This document shows, piece after piece, positions 1 to 6,583 of a DNA stretch of 10,997 nt (position 1 is its first letter; the number at the start of each line of letters is the position of its first letter). The notes under the pieces are model-generated. The model was not told where the DNA came from, did no database searches, and saw nothing but the letters and a program-made list of their open reading frames with translations. Both the position numbers and the translations under genes were made by a program. The DNA is from Pseudomonadota bacterium (GTDB lineage Bacteria; Pseudomonadota; Alphaproteobacteria; Rhizobiales; Rhizobiaceae): NCBI GenBank assembly GCA_023399635.1, contig JAEWOP010000125.1, forward strand, positions 1-10,997, given 5' to 3'.

Positions 1-272
1 CATTCATGCCGGAGCGTTTCCTGCCCGAAAACCGTGACCGGATACATCGCTTCCAGTACCTGCCCTTCGGGGCCGGACCGCGCATCTGTATCGGTGCAAC
101 CTTTGCCATGCAGGAGGCGGTGATCGCACTTGCCGTATTGATGAGCCGGTACAGGTTTGATGTCACACCTGGAACCAGGCCATGGCCGGTTCAGAAGCTG
201 ACGACGCAGCCGCGCAACGGCCTGCCGATGCGGGTGAGCTTGCGAGGCGCAATGTCTTCCGCAGCGAATTGA
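1..272 (+). CDS. Cytochrome P450, C-terminal fragment (5' end outside the window)
   Basis: This is the last ~90 residues of a cytochrome P450, a heme monooxygenase that inserts one oxygen atom from O2 into an organic substrate using electrons from a redox partner. The reading frame is open from the left edge, so the start lies upstream. The diagnostic heme-binding loop FGAGPRICIG is complete; its cysteine, the axial heme thiolate ligand, is encoded at 87-89. Before it is the usual PERF segment, and after it the amphipathic L-helix (GATFAMQEAVIALAVL) and a C-terminal beta segment ending in a short Ala/Ser-rich tail. The I-helix, the ExxR motif and the substrate-recognition regions are not in the window, so neither subfamily nor substrate can be named. 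The stop is 51 bp before the next gene on the same strand, so the two may be co-transcribed. Confidence 0.93.
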   Translation, partial: FMPERFLPENRDRIHRFQYLPFGAGPRICIGATFAMQEAVIALAVLMSRYRFDVTPGTRPWPVQKLTTQPRNGLPMRVSLRGAMSSAAN

Positions 273-323
273 TCTTTGGGCATCTTGCGATATTGATCGT
301 GGACAGCTCATCAGGAAGATCGC

Positions 324-2216
324 GTGTCCTCACCCTACCTTCTCGGCATCGACACCGGCGGTACCTACACGGATGCCGTGCTCTTCCGGGAGCCTGAAGG
401 GGTCGTCGCCAAGGCCAAATCGCTGACGACGCGTCATGACCTTTCCATCGGGATCGCGGGCGCGGTCGAGAAAGTGATTGTGCTGAGCGGGATCACGCCA
501 AAAGAGATCTCGCTTGTTTCCTTGTCGACAACGCTTGCGACCAATGCCCTCGTGGAGGGTCAGGGGGGCGCCACAGCGCTGGTTATGATCGGCTTTGGTC
601 AGGAGGATCTGGCGCGCAACGGCCTCAAGGAGGCGCTGGGACGTGATCCGGTGGTCTTCATTCCGGGAGGTCATGACGTTCACGGTAATGAGGCTGCTCT
701 GGATCTGGCCGCATTGGAAGAGGCGATAGTGCTCGCTCCCTCTGTGGCGGCCTATGCGGTGGCTGGGTATTTTGCCGTCCGCAATCCTTCTCACGAATTG
801 CGCGTGCGTCAGCGCCTGCAGGAGGCGACGCGGCTGCCCGTGACATGCAGCCACGAATTGACCTCAAGACTCGGCGGACCCCGTCGGGCCTTGACGACGC
901 TCCTCAATGCAAGGCTCGTCCCCATCATCGATCGCCTGATACTGGCTTGCGAGGGTTTCCTGCGCCGCAGCGCGATCGAAGCGCCTTTGATGGTTGTCCG
1001 AGGTGACGGCGCGCTGATCTCGGCAGAGCAGGCCCGGCTGCGGCCGATTGAAACAATCCTCTCCGGTCCGGCCGCCAGCCTCGTCGGCGCGCGCTACCTC
1101 ACCGGACTGGACCAAGCCGTGGTGTCAGACATCGGCGGCACCACCACCGACGTGGCGGTGCTGGAGGATGGTCTTCCTCGACTGGCCGAAGAGGGCGCCA
1201 TTGTCGGCGGGCATCAGACGATGGTCGAGGCGGTTGCCCTTCGGACTTTCGGCCTTGGCGGCGATTCGGAAGTCCACATCGATGACCGCGGGCTGAAGCC
1301 TGTCATCACGCTTGGTCCGCGCCGGGTTCTGCCCCTCAGCCTGCTCGGCCATCAACACGAACCGTCCTTTGTTTCCGTGTTGGAACGGCAACTGAAGGCG
1401 CCGCGCGCTCACCGCCATGATGGCCGCTTCGCTGTCGCGACAGGCATTGGCGGCGTGCCCTTGCAAAGCTTGAAGCCGAAGGAGCAGGCGCTGTTGCAAC
1501 GGCTGGGGTCGGCTCCAGTTTCCCTCGAAGACTTGCTGAAGGTGGGGTCTCAACAGGCCGTTCTGGATGGGCTGGTGGCGCGGGGGCTGGTGCATCTGAG
1601 CGCTCTTACGCCTTCGGACGCACTGCATGTGCTCGGACGGCAGAACCATTGGAGCACACATGCCGCGAAACTGGGTTTCGCCCTGGCCGCCCGCCGTCGG
1701 GACGGTGCAGGTCGGCCAGTTGCCGAATCGGCCGAACTTCTTGCAGCCTCAGTGGTTTCGCGTCTCACCCGTCAGTCCGCGGATGCGATCTTGGCCACCT
1801 GTCTCGAGGAAGGGGATGGGGAGCGGCTTGATGTCGTCAGTGCCCGCCTTGTTGATAGGGCACTTGAGAAGTCTCGGGGCGTCGTGGGTTTTTCGGTCAC
1901 CCTCGACCGGCCGCTGGTTGGCCTAGGGGCCTCGGCATCTATCTATTACCCCGCCGTGGCAGAGATGTTGGGAGCCTGCTCCGAGGTGCCGGCGCACGCG
2001 GACGTCGCCAACGCGGTTGGTGCGGTGGTCGGTCAGGTGCGGTCGGTGGTGACGGTGGTGGTCACGTTGGCGGGTGACGGCCAGTATCTCATCTCGGGAG
2101 CCGGAGATAACGCGGTTTGCCATGAGGAGGCAGATGCCCTTCAACTGGCGCGCGAGCGGGCGAGGATCGCGCGCTCGCAGATGCTGCGGATGCGGGAGCC
2201 GGCAACGCAACGGTGA
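324..2216 (+). CDS. Hydantoinase/oxoprolinase family protein (HyuA-like ASKHA fold), apparently frameshifted near the C-terminus
   Basis: As read, a 630-residue protein of the hydantoinase A/5-oxoprolinase family, whose characterised members open cyclic amides with ATP or form acyl-phosphate intermediates. The GTG start has AGGAAG at 313-318, 5 nt upstream. Both ASKHA phosphate-binding loops are present: GIDTGGTYTD (residues 8-17) and SDIGGTTTDV (from residue 268), with GLGGDS at 310-315. A C-terminal actin-like lobe contains VGLGA (from 532) and VANAVGAVVG. The region around residues 400-450 resembles a helical or winged-helix insert. The protein stops in an Arg-rich run (RMREPATQR) where relatives, as I recall them, continue through a further strand-rich tail; that tail is encoded in another frame up to 2344 (separate entry). 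An intact gene would give about 673 residues. There is no HyuB-like gene downstream, so the substrate is unknown. It probably shares a transcript with the P450. Confidence 0.82.
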   Translation: MSSPYLLGIDTGGTYTDAVLFREPEGVVAKAKSLTTRHDLSIGIAGAVEKVIVLSGITPKEISLVSLSTTLATNALVEGQGGATALVMIGFGQEDLARNGLKEALGRDPVVFIPGGHDVHGNEAALDLAALEEAIVLAPSVAAYAVAGYFAVRNPSHELRVRQRLQEATRLPVTCSHELTSRLGGPRRALTTLLNARLVPIIDRLILACEGFLRRSAIEAPLMVVRGDGALISAEQARLRPIETILSGPAASLVGARYLTGLDQAVVSDIGGTTTDVAVLEDGLPRLAEEGAIVGGHQTMVEAVALRTFGLGGDSEVHIDDRGLKPVITLGPRRVLPLSLLGHQHEPSFVSVLERQLKAPRAHRHDGRFAVATGIGGVPLQSLKPKEQALLQRLGSAPVSLEDLLKVGSQQAVLDGLVARGLVHLSALTPSDALHVLGRQNHWSTHAAKLGFALAARRRDGAGRPVAESAELLAASVVSRLTRQSADAILATCLEEGDGERLDVVSARLVDRALEKSRGVVGFSVTLDRPLVGLGASASIYYPAVAEMLGACSEVPAHADVANAVGAVVGQVRSVVTVVVTLAGDGQYLISGAGDNAVCHEEADALQLARERARIARSQMLRMREPATQR

Positions 2217-2344
2217 CGATCATCGAAGAGCTCGATCGCCCTGAGGTCGATGGTTCTGCGCGGTTCTTGGAAGCACGAATCGTTGCAACCGCGATCGGAA
2301 GACCACGCGCGGTCCTGCAGGAACGGGCACCCCTCAGCCGTTAG
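2166..2344 (+). pseudogene. Out-of-frame C-terminal tail of the hydantoinase/oxoprolinase-family gene
   Basis: The frame that starts codons at 2126, 2129 and so on is open from 2126 to the TAG at 2342-2344. From about 2166 it reads DRALADAADAGAGN and then TVTIIEELDRPEVDG, followed by a segment containing LEARIVATAIGRPR. That is the pattern I expect at the end of HyuA-like proteins: a helix, a short beta segment, then an E-A-x-V-x-A-x-A-x-GRPR ending. The ORF in the main gene's frame shows no such ending. Adding one base at about 2160-2172 would join the two frames (for example a lost G in the GAGGATC stretch). The exact shift point is inferred and could be anywhere in 2126-2216. The alternative is a separate 43-residue gene starting at GTG 2213, whose start overlaps the upstream TGA; that is less likely because the sense-looking frame extends upstream of 2213. 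Confidence 0.6.
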
Positions 2345-2361
2345 CCGCATTGACAGCGGCT
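2343..2361 (+). other. Hairpin-forming inverted repeat between the hydantoinase-family gene and glcB
   Basis: AGCCGC at 2343-2348 and GCGGCT at 2356-2361 are perfect complements around a 7-nt loop (ATTGACA). The hairpin begins at the stop codon of the restored upstream frame. No T-run follows, so it may be a weak or Rho-assisted end, a 3' stabilising stem, or chance. The loop and its last base also form a TTGACA sequence at 2350-2355, but no convincing -10 follows it. Confidence 0.3.
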
Positions 2362-2413
2362 GCTACCCGCGCAAATTGGCTTCAAACATAACAACGAAGA
2401 GGAGGAAGCCCCT

Positions 2414-4588
2414 TTGGCACGCATCAACAAGAACGGCTTGGCAATCGAGGCAGCGCTGCACGATTTCCTTGTGCAGGAGGCGCTTCCCGAGACGGGTGTG
2501 GACGCCGAGCGTTTCTTTTCGCAGTTCTCCCAGATTGTTCATGATCTGGCGCCAAAGAACCGGGCGCTTCTGGTCAAACGCGACGAGATGCAGGCGAAGC
2601 TGGATGACTGGTACCGCCGCAACGGTGCGCCGGTCGATCTGGCTGCCTACGAGACATTTCTGCGCGAGATCGGTTACCTGCTTCCAGAGGGGCCGAACTT
2701 CCACGTCTCGACCGAAAACGTCGATCCGGAGATCGCGGAGATTGCCGGCCCGCAACTCGTCGTTCCGGTGATGAACGCCCGCTATGCCCTGAACGCCGCC
2801 AACGCCCGCTGGGGATCGCTCTATGATGCCTTGTACGGCACGGATGCGATTCCGGAGCAAGATGGGGCAGAGAAAGGCAGCTCCTATAATCCCGCCCGCG
2901 GCGCGAAGGTTATCGCCTGGGCCCGGGAGTTTCTGGATCAGTCGGCACCGCTTTCAGGCGCGAGCTGGAGCGATGTCACCTCCTTTGTCGTTGCCGCGGG
3001 CCGTTTGACGGCAGCCGGTCCCGAAGGCCGCACCGTGGAGCTCGCGGATCCTACCCAGTTTACCGGCTATGTTGGCGAGGCGTCAGAGCCAACGGGGCTG
3101 ATCCTCGCAAAGAATGGGCTGCATATCGTGGTCCAGATCGATGCTTCGACGCCGATTGGCGGAAGCGATCCTGCCAAGATCGCGGATGTGCGACTGGAGT
3201 CGGCCATTACGACGATCATGGACTGCGAGGATTCCGTGGCCGCAGTGGATGCCGCGGACAAGGTTCTGGTTTATCGCAACTGGCTCGGCCTGATGAAGGG
3301 CGATCTTCAGGAGGAAGTGGCCAAGGGCGGCAAGACGTTTATCCGCAAACTTGAACCCGATCTCGATTACCGGAGACCGGACGGCGCAGCGGGAAGCCTG
3401 AAGGGACGTTCGCTGATGCTGGTGCGCAATGTCGGCCACCTGATGACCAATCCCGCAGTGCTTGATCAGGATGGTCAAGAGGTGCCGGAAGGCATCATGG
3501 ACGCGATGATCACGGCGCTTCTTGCCCTGCACGACATTGGCCCGAAAGGGCGACGCATGAACTCGCGGGCTGGCTCCATGTATGTCGTGAAGCCAAAGAT
3601 GCACGGTCCGGAAGAAGTCGCCTTTGCCTGCGAAATCTTCGCCCGCGTCGAAGAGGCGCTCGGCATGCCGATGAACACCATGAAGATGGGCATCATGGAC
3701 GAGGAACGGCGCACCACCGTCAACCTCAAGGAATGCATTCGCGCCGCACGCGAGCGGGTCGTGTTCATCAATACCGGCTTCCTGGGTCGCACCGGAGACG
3801 AGATCCATACGTCGATGGAAGCAGGGCCCATGATCCGCAAGGGCGACATGAAGCAGGCAGCCTGGATCTCCGCCTATGAGAACTGGAACGTCGATATCGG
3901 GTTGGAATGTGGACTTGCCGGCCATGCCCAGATCGGCAAGGGCATGTGGGCCATGCCGGACCTGATGGCAGCCATGCTGGAGCAGAAGATCGCTCATCCC
4001 AAGGCTGGCGCAAACACCGCCTGGGTTCCGTCACCCACGGCTGCGACACTCCATGCCACCCATTACCACAAGGTCAATGTTGCCGAAGTTCAGACGGCGC
4101 TGAAAAACCGAGAGCGTGCCAAGCTTGCGGATATCTTGTCCGTCCCTGTCGCCTCACGCCCCAACTGGACAGCCGACGAAATCCAGCGCGAGCTCGACAA
4201 CAATGCGCAAGGGATTCTCGGCTATGTCGTGCGTTGGATTGACCAGGGTGTAGGCTGCTCGAAGGTGCCCGACATCAACAATATTGGTCTGATGGAGGAC
4301 AGGGCGACCTTACGGATCTCTGCACAGCACATGGCCAACTGGTTACACCATAAGCTGATCAGCGAGGAGCAGGTCGTCGAGACGATGAAGCGGATGGCAG
4401 CGGTCGTTGACGGGCAGAATGCAAACGACCCGCTCTATCAGCCGATGGCACCGGAGTTCGAACGTTCGGTCGCATTTCAGGCAGCGCTCGACCTGGTGCT
4501 GAAGGGCAGGGAGCAGCCGAACGGCTATACCGAACCTGTCTTGCATCGCCGGCGTCTGGAGCTGAAGGCGCAGCAGGCGCACTCGTAA
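2414..4588 (+). CDS. glcB: Malate synthase G (glyoxylate + acetyl-CoA to malate), with an unusual metal-site residue
   Basis: 724 residues, against 723 for E. coli GlcB, and clearly homologous along its full length. It condenses glyoxylate with acetyl-CoA to give malate and CoA in the glyoxylate and glycolate pathways, in the cytosol as a Mg2+-dependent monomer. The start is TTG with GGAGGA at 2401-2406, 7 nt upstream; no better ATG exists and the N-terminus (MARINKNGLAIEAAL) fits the family. The expected layout is an N-terminal helical clasp (about 1-90), a TIM barrel with an inserted alpha/beta domain (about 115-550), and a C-terminal plug (about 585-724). Arg338 (LVRNVGH), Glu430 (MDEERRT) and Asp629 (MEDRATLR) match known catalytic residues. 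The second Mg2+ ligand, Asp in FLDRTGDE of E. coli (Asp455) and M. tuberculosis (Asp462), is here Gly458 (FLGRTGDE; codon GGT at 3785-3787). This may impair activity or be a sequence error. No isocitrate lyase is nearby. Confidence 0.97.
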   Translation: MARINKNGLAIEAALHDFLVQEALPETGVDAERFFSQFSQIVHDLAPKNRALLVKRDEMQAKLDDWYRRNGAPVDLAAYETFLREIGYLLPEGPNFHVSTENVDPEIAEIAGPQLVVPVMNARYALNAANARWGSLYDALYGTDAIPEQDGAEKGSSYNPARGAKVIAWAREFLDQSAPLSGASWSDVTSFVVAAGRLTAAGPEGRTVELADPTQFTGYVGEASEPTGLILAKNGLHIVVQIDASTPIGGSDPAKIADVRLESAITTIMDCEDSVAAVDAADKVLVYRNWLGLMKGDLQEEVAKGGKTFIRKLEPDLDYRRPDGAAGSLKGRSLMLVRNVGHLMTNPAVLDQDGQEVPEGIMDAMITALLALHDIGPKGRRMNSRAGSMYVVKPKMHGPEEVAFACEIFARVEEALGMPMNTMKMGIMDEERRTTVNLKECIRAARERVVFINTGFLGRTGDEIHTSMEAGPMIRKGDMKQAAWISAYENWNVDIGLECGLAGHAQIGKGMWAMPDLMAAMLEQKIAHPKAGANTAWVPSPTAATLHATHYHKVNVAEVQTALKNRERAKLADILSVPVASRPNWTADEIQRELDNNAQGILGYVVRWIDQGVGCSKVPDINNIGLMEDRATLRISAQHMANWLHHKLISEEQVVETMKRMAAVVDGQNANDPLYQPMAPEFERSVAFQAALDLVLKGREQPNGYTEPVLHRRRLELKAQQAHS

Positions 4589-4592
4589 AGAC

Positions 4593-4619
4593 AAGGCCGC
4601 CGGCTACCCCGGCGGCCTT
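4593..4619. terminator. Shared hairpin terminator between convergent glcB and the L,D-transpeptidase gene
   Basis: AAGGCCGCCGG at 4593-4603 pairs perfectly (11 bp) with CCGGCGGCCTT at 4609-4619 around the 5-nt loop CTACC. It begins 4 bp after the glcB stop and ends 25 bp before the stop of the opposing gene. The A/T pairs at the base give short AA/TT ends on both strands, so it can act in either direction, although no long T-run follows. Its position between two converging genes supports a bidirectional terminator. Confidence 0.85.
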
Positions 4620-4644
4620 ACAAGGGCCCGAACTGAAGTCGTGT

Positions 4645-5307
4645 TTACTGGATCACGACAACCTTCGTGCTTCGGCCGGGACGGACGCGGCTGTAAAGGT
4701 CGATCACGTCCTGGTTCATCAGGCGGATGCAGCCGGAAGACGCAGCGGTGCCGATCGACGCCCATTCCGGCGTGCCGTGCAGGCGAAACAGTGTGTCCTG
4801 GCCCTTTTCGTTGAACAGATACATCGCCCGTGCACCGAGCGGGTTGTTGAGGCCAGGCCCCATGCCCTTCTCGACATAACGCGCTACGTCCGGCTTGCGC
4901 TCTGCCATCTCCTTTGGCGGATGCCAGGTTGGCCACGCCTGCTTCCAGGCGACATAGGCTTCGCCAGACCACGAGAACCCCTGCTTGCCAACGCCGATTC
5001 CGTAGCGCACGGCCTTGCCGTTCGGCAGCACGTAGTAAAGGAAGCGCTCGCGCGTGTTGACAACGATCGTGCCGGGACGTTCCTTGGTCGTGTAATCGAC
5101 GATCTGCCGGTGGAACTTCTTGTCCAGGCGGCTGATCGGAATGGCCGGCAATGTGTAGCCGGCGTCGGTGACAGACCCATAGGAGTCACTAAAGATCCTG
5201 GTGGTCTCGACCCGTGTGACCGGTGAGGTTTCGGACGTGGTGGAGCATCCGGCCAGGGCGACGGACGCCAGAAGGCCGAAGGCAAGCATGCTTGTGCGAA
5301 TGCGCAT
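4645..5307 (-). CDS. L,D-transpeptidase (YkuD family) lipoprotein
   Basis: 220 residues. The N-terminus is a lipoprotein signal peptide: basic MRIR, a hydrophobic stretch, then lipobox LAGC with Cys21 as the lipidated residue. A low-complexity Ser/Thr linker leads to a YkuD domain from about residue 78 to the C-terminus. The catalytic signature is complete: His177 in LHGTPEW and S-x-G-C-x-R around Cys193 (SSGCIRL), with Arg195. Such enzymes make 3-3 crosslinks in peptidoglycan or attach proteins to meso-diaminopimelate; in Rhizobiales members have been shown to tether beta-barrel outer-membrane proteins to peptidoglycan. Which of these this paralog does cannot be told from sequence. The residue after Cys21 is Ser, which under the usual Lol rule favours the outer membrane. 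The ATG has GAGAAG 5 nt upstream. It has a good promoter of its own, so it is probably monocistronic, and it converges on glcB. Confidence 0.93.
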   Translation of the reverse strand: MRIRTSMLAFGLLASVALAGCSTTSETSPVTRVETTRIFSDSYGSVTDAGYTLPAIPISRLDKKFHRQIVDYTTKERPGTIVVNTRERFLYYVLPNGKAVRYGIGVGKQGFSWSGEAYVAWKQAWPTWHPPKEMAERKPDVARYVEKGMGPGLNNPLGARAMYLFNEKGQDTLFRLHGTPEWASIGTAASSGCIRLMNQDVIDLYSRVRPGRSTKVVVIQ

Positions 5308-5338
5308 GAACTTCTCATCAAAAGGGATAAAGCGACGC

Positions 5339-5355
5339 AGGCGGTGCTCCCGCCT
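5339..5355 (-). other. Small hairpin at the 5' end of the L,D-transpeptidase transcript
   Basis: AGGCGG at 5339-5344 and CCGCCT at 5350-5355 pair perfectly around a 5-nt loop. Given the promoter proposed at 5366-5394, transcription would start near 5359, so the stem would lie within the first ~20 nt of the mRNA. Such a 5' stem could stabilise the message. That is inference; a 6-bp stem in GC-rich DNA can also be chance. Confidence 0.35.
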
Positions 5356-5365
5356 TTATGAGAGG

Positions 5366-5394
5366 GTTATTTTCCAATAGAAGATGGTTGGCAA
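5366..5394 (-). promoter_or_regulatory. Predicted sigma-70 promoter of the L,D-transpeptidase gene
   Basis: Reading the minus strand, TTGCCA (5394-5389; 5 of 6 matches to TTGACA) is separated by 17 bp from AATAAC (5371-5366; 4 of 6 to TATAAT). The predicted start near 5359 leaves a leader of about 50 nt before the ATG at 5307. It lies in the 176-bp divergent region shared with mmcB. Confidence 0.5.
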
Positions 5395-5456
5395 GTCGCT
5401 GTACCGCAGCGTGGTCGGGCCGCCGCACGAATGAAACCGGCATTGCCTTTTTTGCA

Positions 5457-5468
5457 ACAATCGATTGT
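5457..5468. promoter_or_regulatory. Perfect 12-bp palindrome upstream of mmcB, possible operator
   Basis: ACAATCGATTGT is a perfect palindrome ending 15 bp before the proposed mmcB ATG and just downstream of a T-rich run. Its size and AT-rich, two-fold symmetric form suit a site for a dimeric repressor. No regulator can be assigned, and it does not match the alphaproteobacterial LexA direct repeat GTTC-N7-GTTC. Confidence 0.3.
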
Positions 5469-5483
5469 GGATCAGCCTCGTTC

Positions 5484-5972
5484 ATGACCCTCGTCAGTAT
5501 CGTCAACACCAATCCGCTGATCGACGGTCGCCAGTCGGCGAGAGCCATGATGGTCAGGCGTGGCCTGCAGGTTCTTCTCAACGACATGCGCCACGCGGCG
5601 CTGCCGGAACTCGTGCTCGCCAACGGTCGGCGTGCCGACCTCATCAGCGTGTCGGAGAAGGGCGAGATCTGGATCATCGAGATCAAGACTTCGATCGAGG
5701 ATTTTCGCGTGGACCGCAAATGGCCGGACTATCGCGCCTACTGTGACAGGCTTTTCTTCGCCGCGCACAAGGACGTGCCGCTGGACATATTTCCGGAGGA
5801 TTGCGGGCTCTTGCTTTCCGATGGCTATGGCGCGCACGTGATGCGGGAGGCGCCGGAACACAAACTCCAGCCCGCGACGCGGAAATCGATCATGCTGACT
5901 TTCGCGCGGGTCGGGGCCCAGCGCCTGACGATGGCCGAATGGGCCACCGGCAAGAGCTTCGATGAGATGTAG
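5484..5972 (+). CDS. mmcB: MmcB-family DNA repair protein (PD-(D/E)XK nuclease-like)
   Basis: 162 residues, the usual size for this alphaproteobacterial family. The Caulobacter crescentus member is SOS-regulated and contributes to mitomycin C resistance; its biochemical activity is, to my knowledge, not settled. The sequence shows a PD-(D/E)XK-like core: an N-terminal helix (ARAMMVRRGLQVLL), then Asp52 in GRRADLI and the E-x-K triad residues Glu66 and Lys68 in WIIEIKTS, followed by FRVDRKWPDY and FPEDCGLLLSDGYGA. This suggests a metal-dependent nuclease or a relative of one. The ATG at 5484 is chosen because family proteins begin with a short segment ending NTNPLIDGRQS; the frame is open further upstream to 5358 but that part lacks family character. 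The ribosome binding site is weak (GGA at 5469-5471, 12 nt away). It diverges from the L,D-transpeptidase gene and converges with actR, 5 bp away. Confidence 0.85.
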   Translation: MTLVSIVNTNPLIDGRQSARAMMVRRGLQVLLNDMRHAALPELVLANGRRADLISVSEKGEIWIIEIKTSIEDFRVDRKWPDYRAYCDRLFFAAHKDVPLDIFPEDCGLLLSDGYGAHVMREAPEHKLQPATRKSIMLTFARVGAQRLTMAEWATGKSFDEM

Positions 5973-5977
5973 GCGCT

Positions 5978-6553
5978 CTACTTCGGCGCCCGCTTGGCCA
6001 GAATCCGCTGCAGTGTCCGCCGGTGCATGTTGAGACGCCGAGCCGTTTCCGAAACATTGCGTTCGCACATTTCATACACCCGCTGGATATGTTCCCACCG
6101 CACCCGGTCGGCAGACATGGGGTTCTCGGGCACATCCGCCTTCTCGCCCGGACGCTGCGTCAGCGCGTGGAAGATGTCGTCTGCATCGGCCGGTTTGGCG
6201 AGATAATCAAGGGCGCCGAGCTTCACTGCCGTGACAGCGGTCGCGATGTTGCCGTAACCGGTCAACACGATCGCCTTGGTGTCTTGCCGAAGCTGCCTGA
6301 TCGCCTCAATCACATCAAGACCATTGCCATCTCCAAGACGGAGATCAACAACCGCATATTTCGGCGGATTCACCCTGGATTTGGCGATGCCCTCAGCCAC
6401 CGACTCCGCCACCTCGACGGCAAATCCGCGGCCCTCCATGGCACGCGCCAACCGCCGCAGAAACGGGGCATCGTCATCGACGATCAGCAAGGTCGGGTCA
6501 GGGCCAATGGCATTGTCTGCAGTCATCCCGGCAGCGGGCATTGTCGTTTCCAT
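5978..6553 (-). CDS. actR: Response regulator ActR (RegA/PrrA family)
   Basis: 191 residues. An N-terminal receiver domain (about 20-135) has the acidic pair Asp26-Asp27 in LIVDDDAP, phosphoacceptor Asp70 in VVDLRLGDG, Thr98 in VLTGYG and Lys120 in YLAKPAD. After a short proline-containing linker, a C-terminal Fis-type helix-turn-helix (about 152-188; NVSETARRLNMHRRTLQRIL) binds DNA. This receiver plus Fis-HTH layout and the near-invariant recognition helix are hallmarks of the ActR/RegA/PrrA group, which controls redox-linked functions; in Sinorhizobium ActR/ActS is needed for acid tolerance and in Agrobacterium it affects denitrification. ATG has GGAG at 6564-6561, 7 nt upstream. It follows actS by 73 bp on the same strand. 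The N-terminus is about 10 residues longer than in compact members, with further Met codons at residues 5 and 10. Confidence 0.95.
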   Translation of the reverse strand: METTMPAAGMTADNAIGPDPTLLIVDDDAPFLRRLARAMEGRGFAVEVAESVAEGIAKSRVNPPKYAVVDLRLGDGNGLDVIEAIRQLRQDTKAIVLTGYGNIATAVTAVKLGALDYLAKPADADDIFHALTQRPGEKADVPENPMSADRVRWEHIQRVYEMCERNVSETARRLNMHRRTLQRILAKRAPK

Positions 6554-6583
6554 GTCTCTTCTCCAGAAGCGTCACGGGGCTGA

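Noticed and set aside
2126..2216. Programmed -1 ribosomal frameshifting to join the two parts of the hydantoinase-family protein
   Set aside because: No X-XXY-YYZ slippery heptamer or following strong pseudoknot-like structure is seen in the overlap; a simple indel is more likely.
2213..2344. A separate 43-residue gene starting at GTG 2213, translationally coupled to the upstream stop
   Set aside because: The same frame is sense-looking well upstream of 2213 (helix-like DRALADAADAGAGN) and its end looks like a HyuA C-terminus, so a frameshifted tail explains it better.
2350..2378. TTGACA at 2350-2355 as the -35 of a glcB promoter
   Set aside because: At 16-18 bp spacing the -10 candidates (for example CAAATT or AAATTG) match poorly, and the TTGACA lies across the loop and the first stem base of a hairpin.
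5358..5483. Upstream start giving MmcB 42 extra residues
   Set aside because: The extension lacks family character, overlaps the transpeptidase promoter region, and known family proteins begin near the NTNPLIDGRQS segment.
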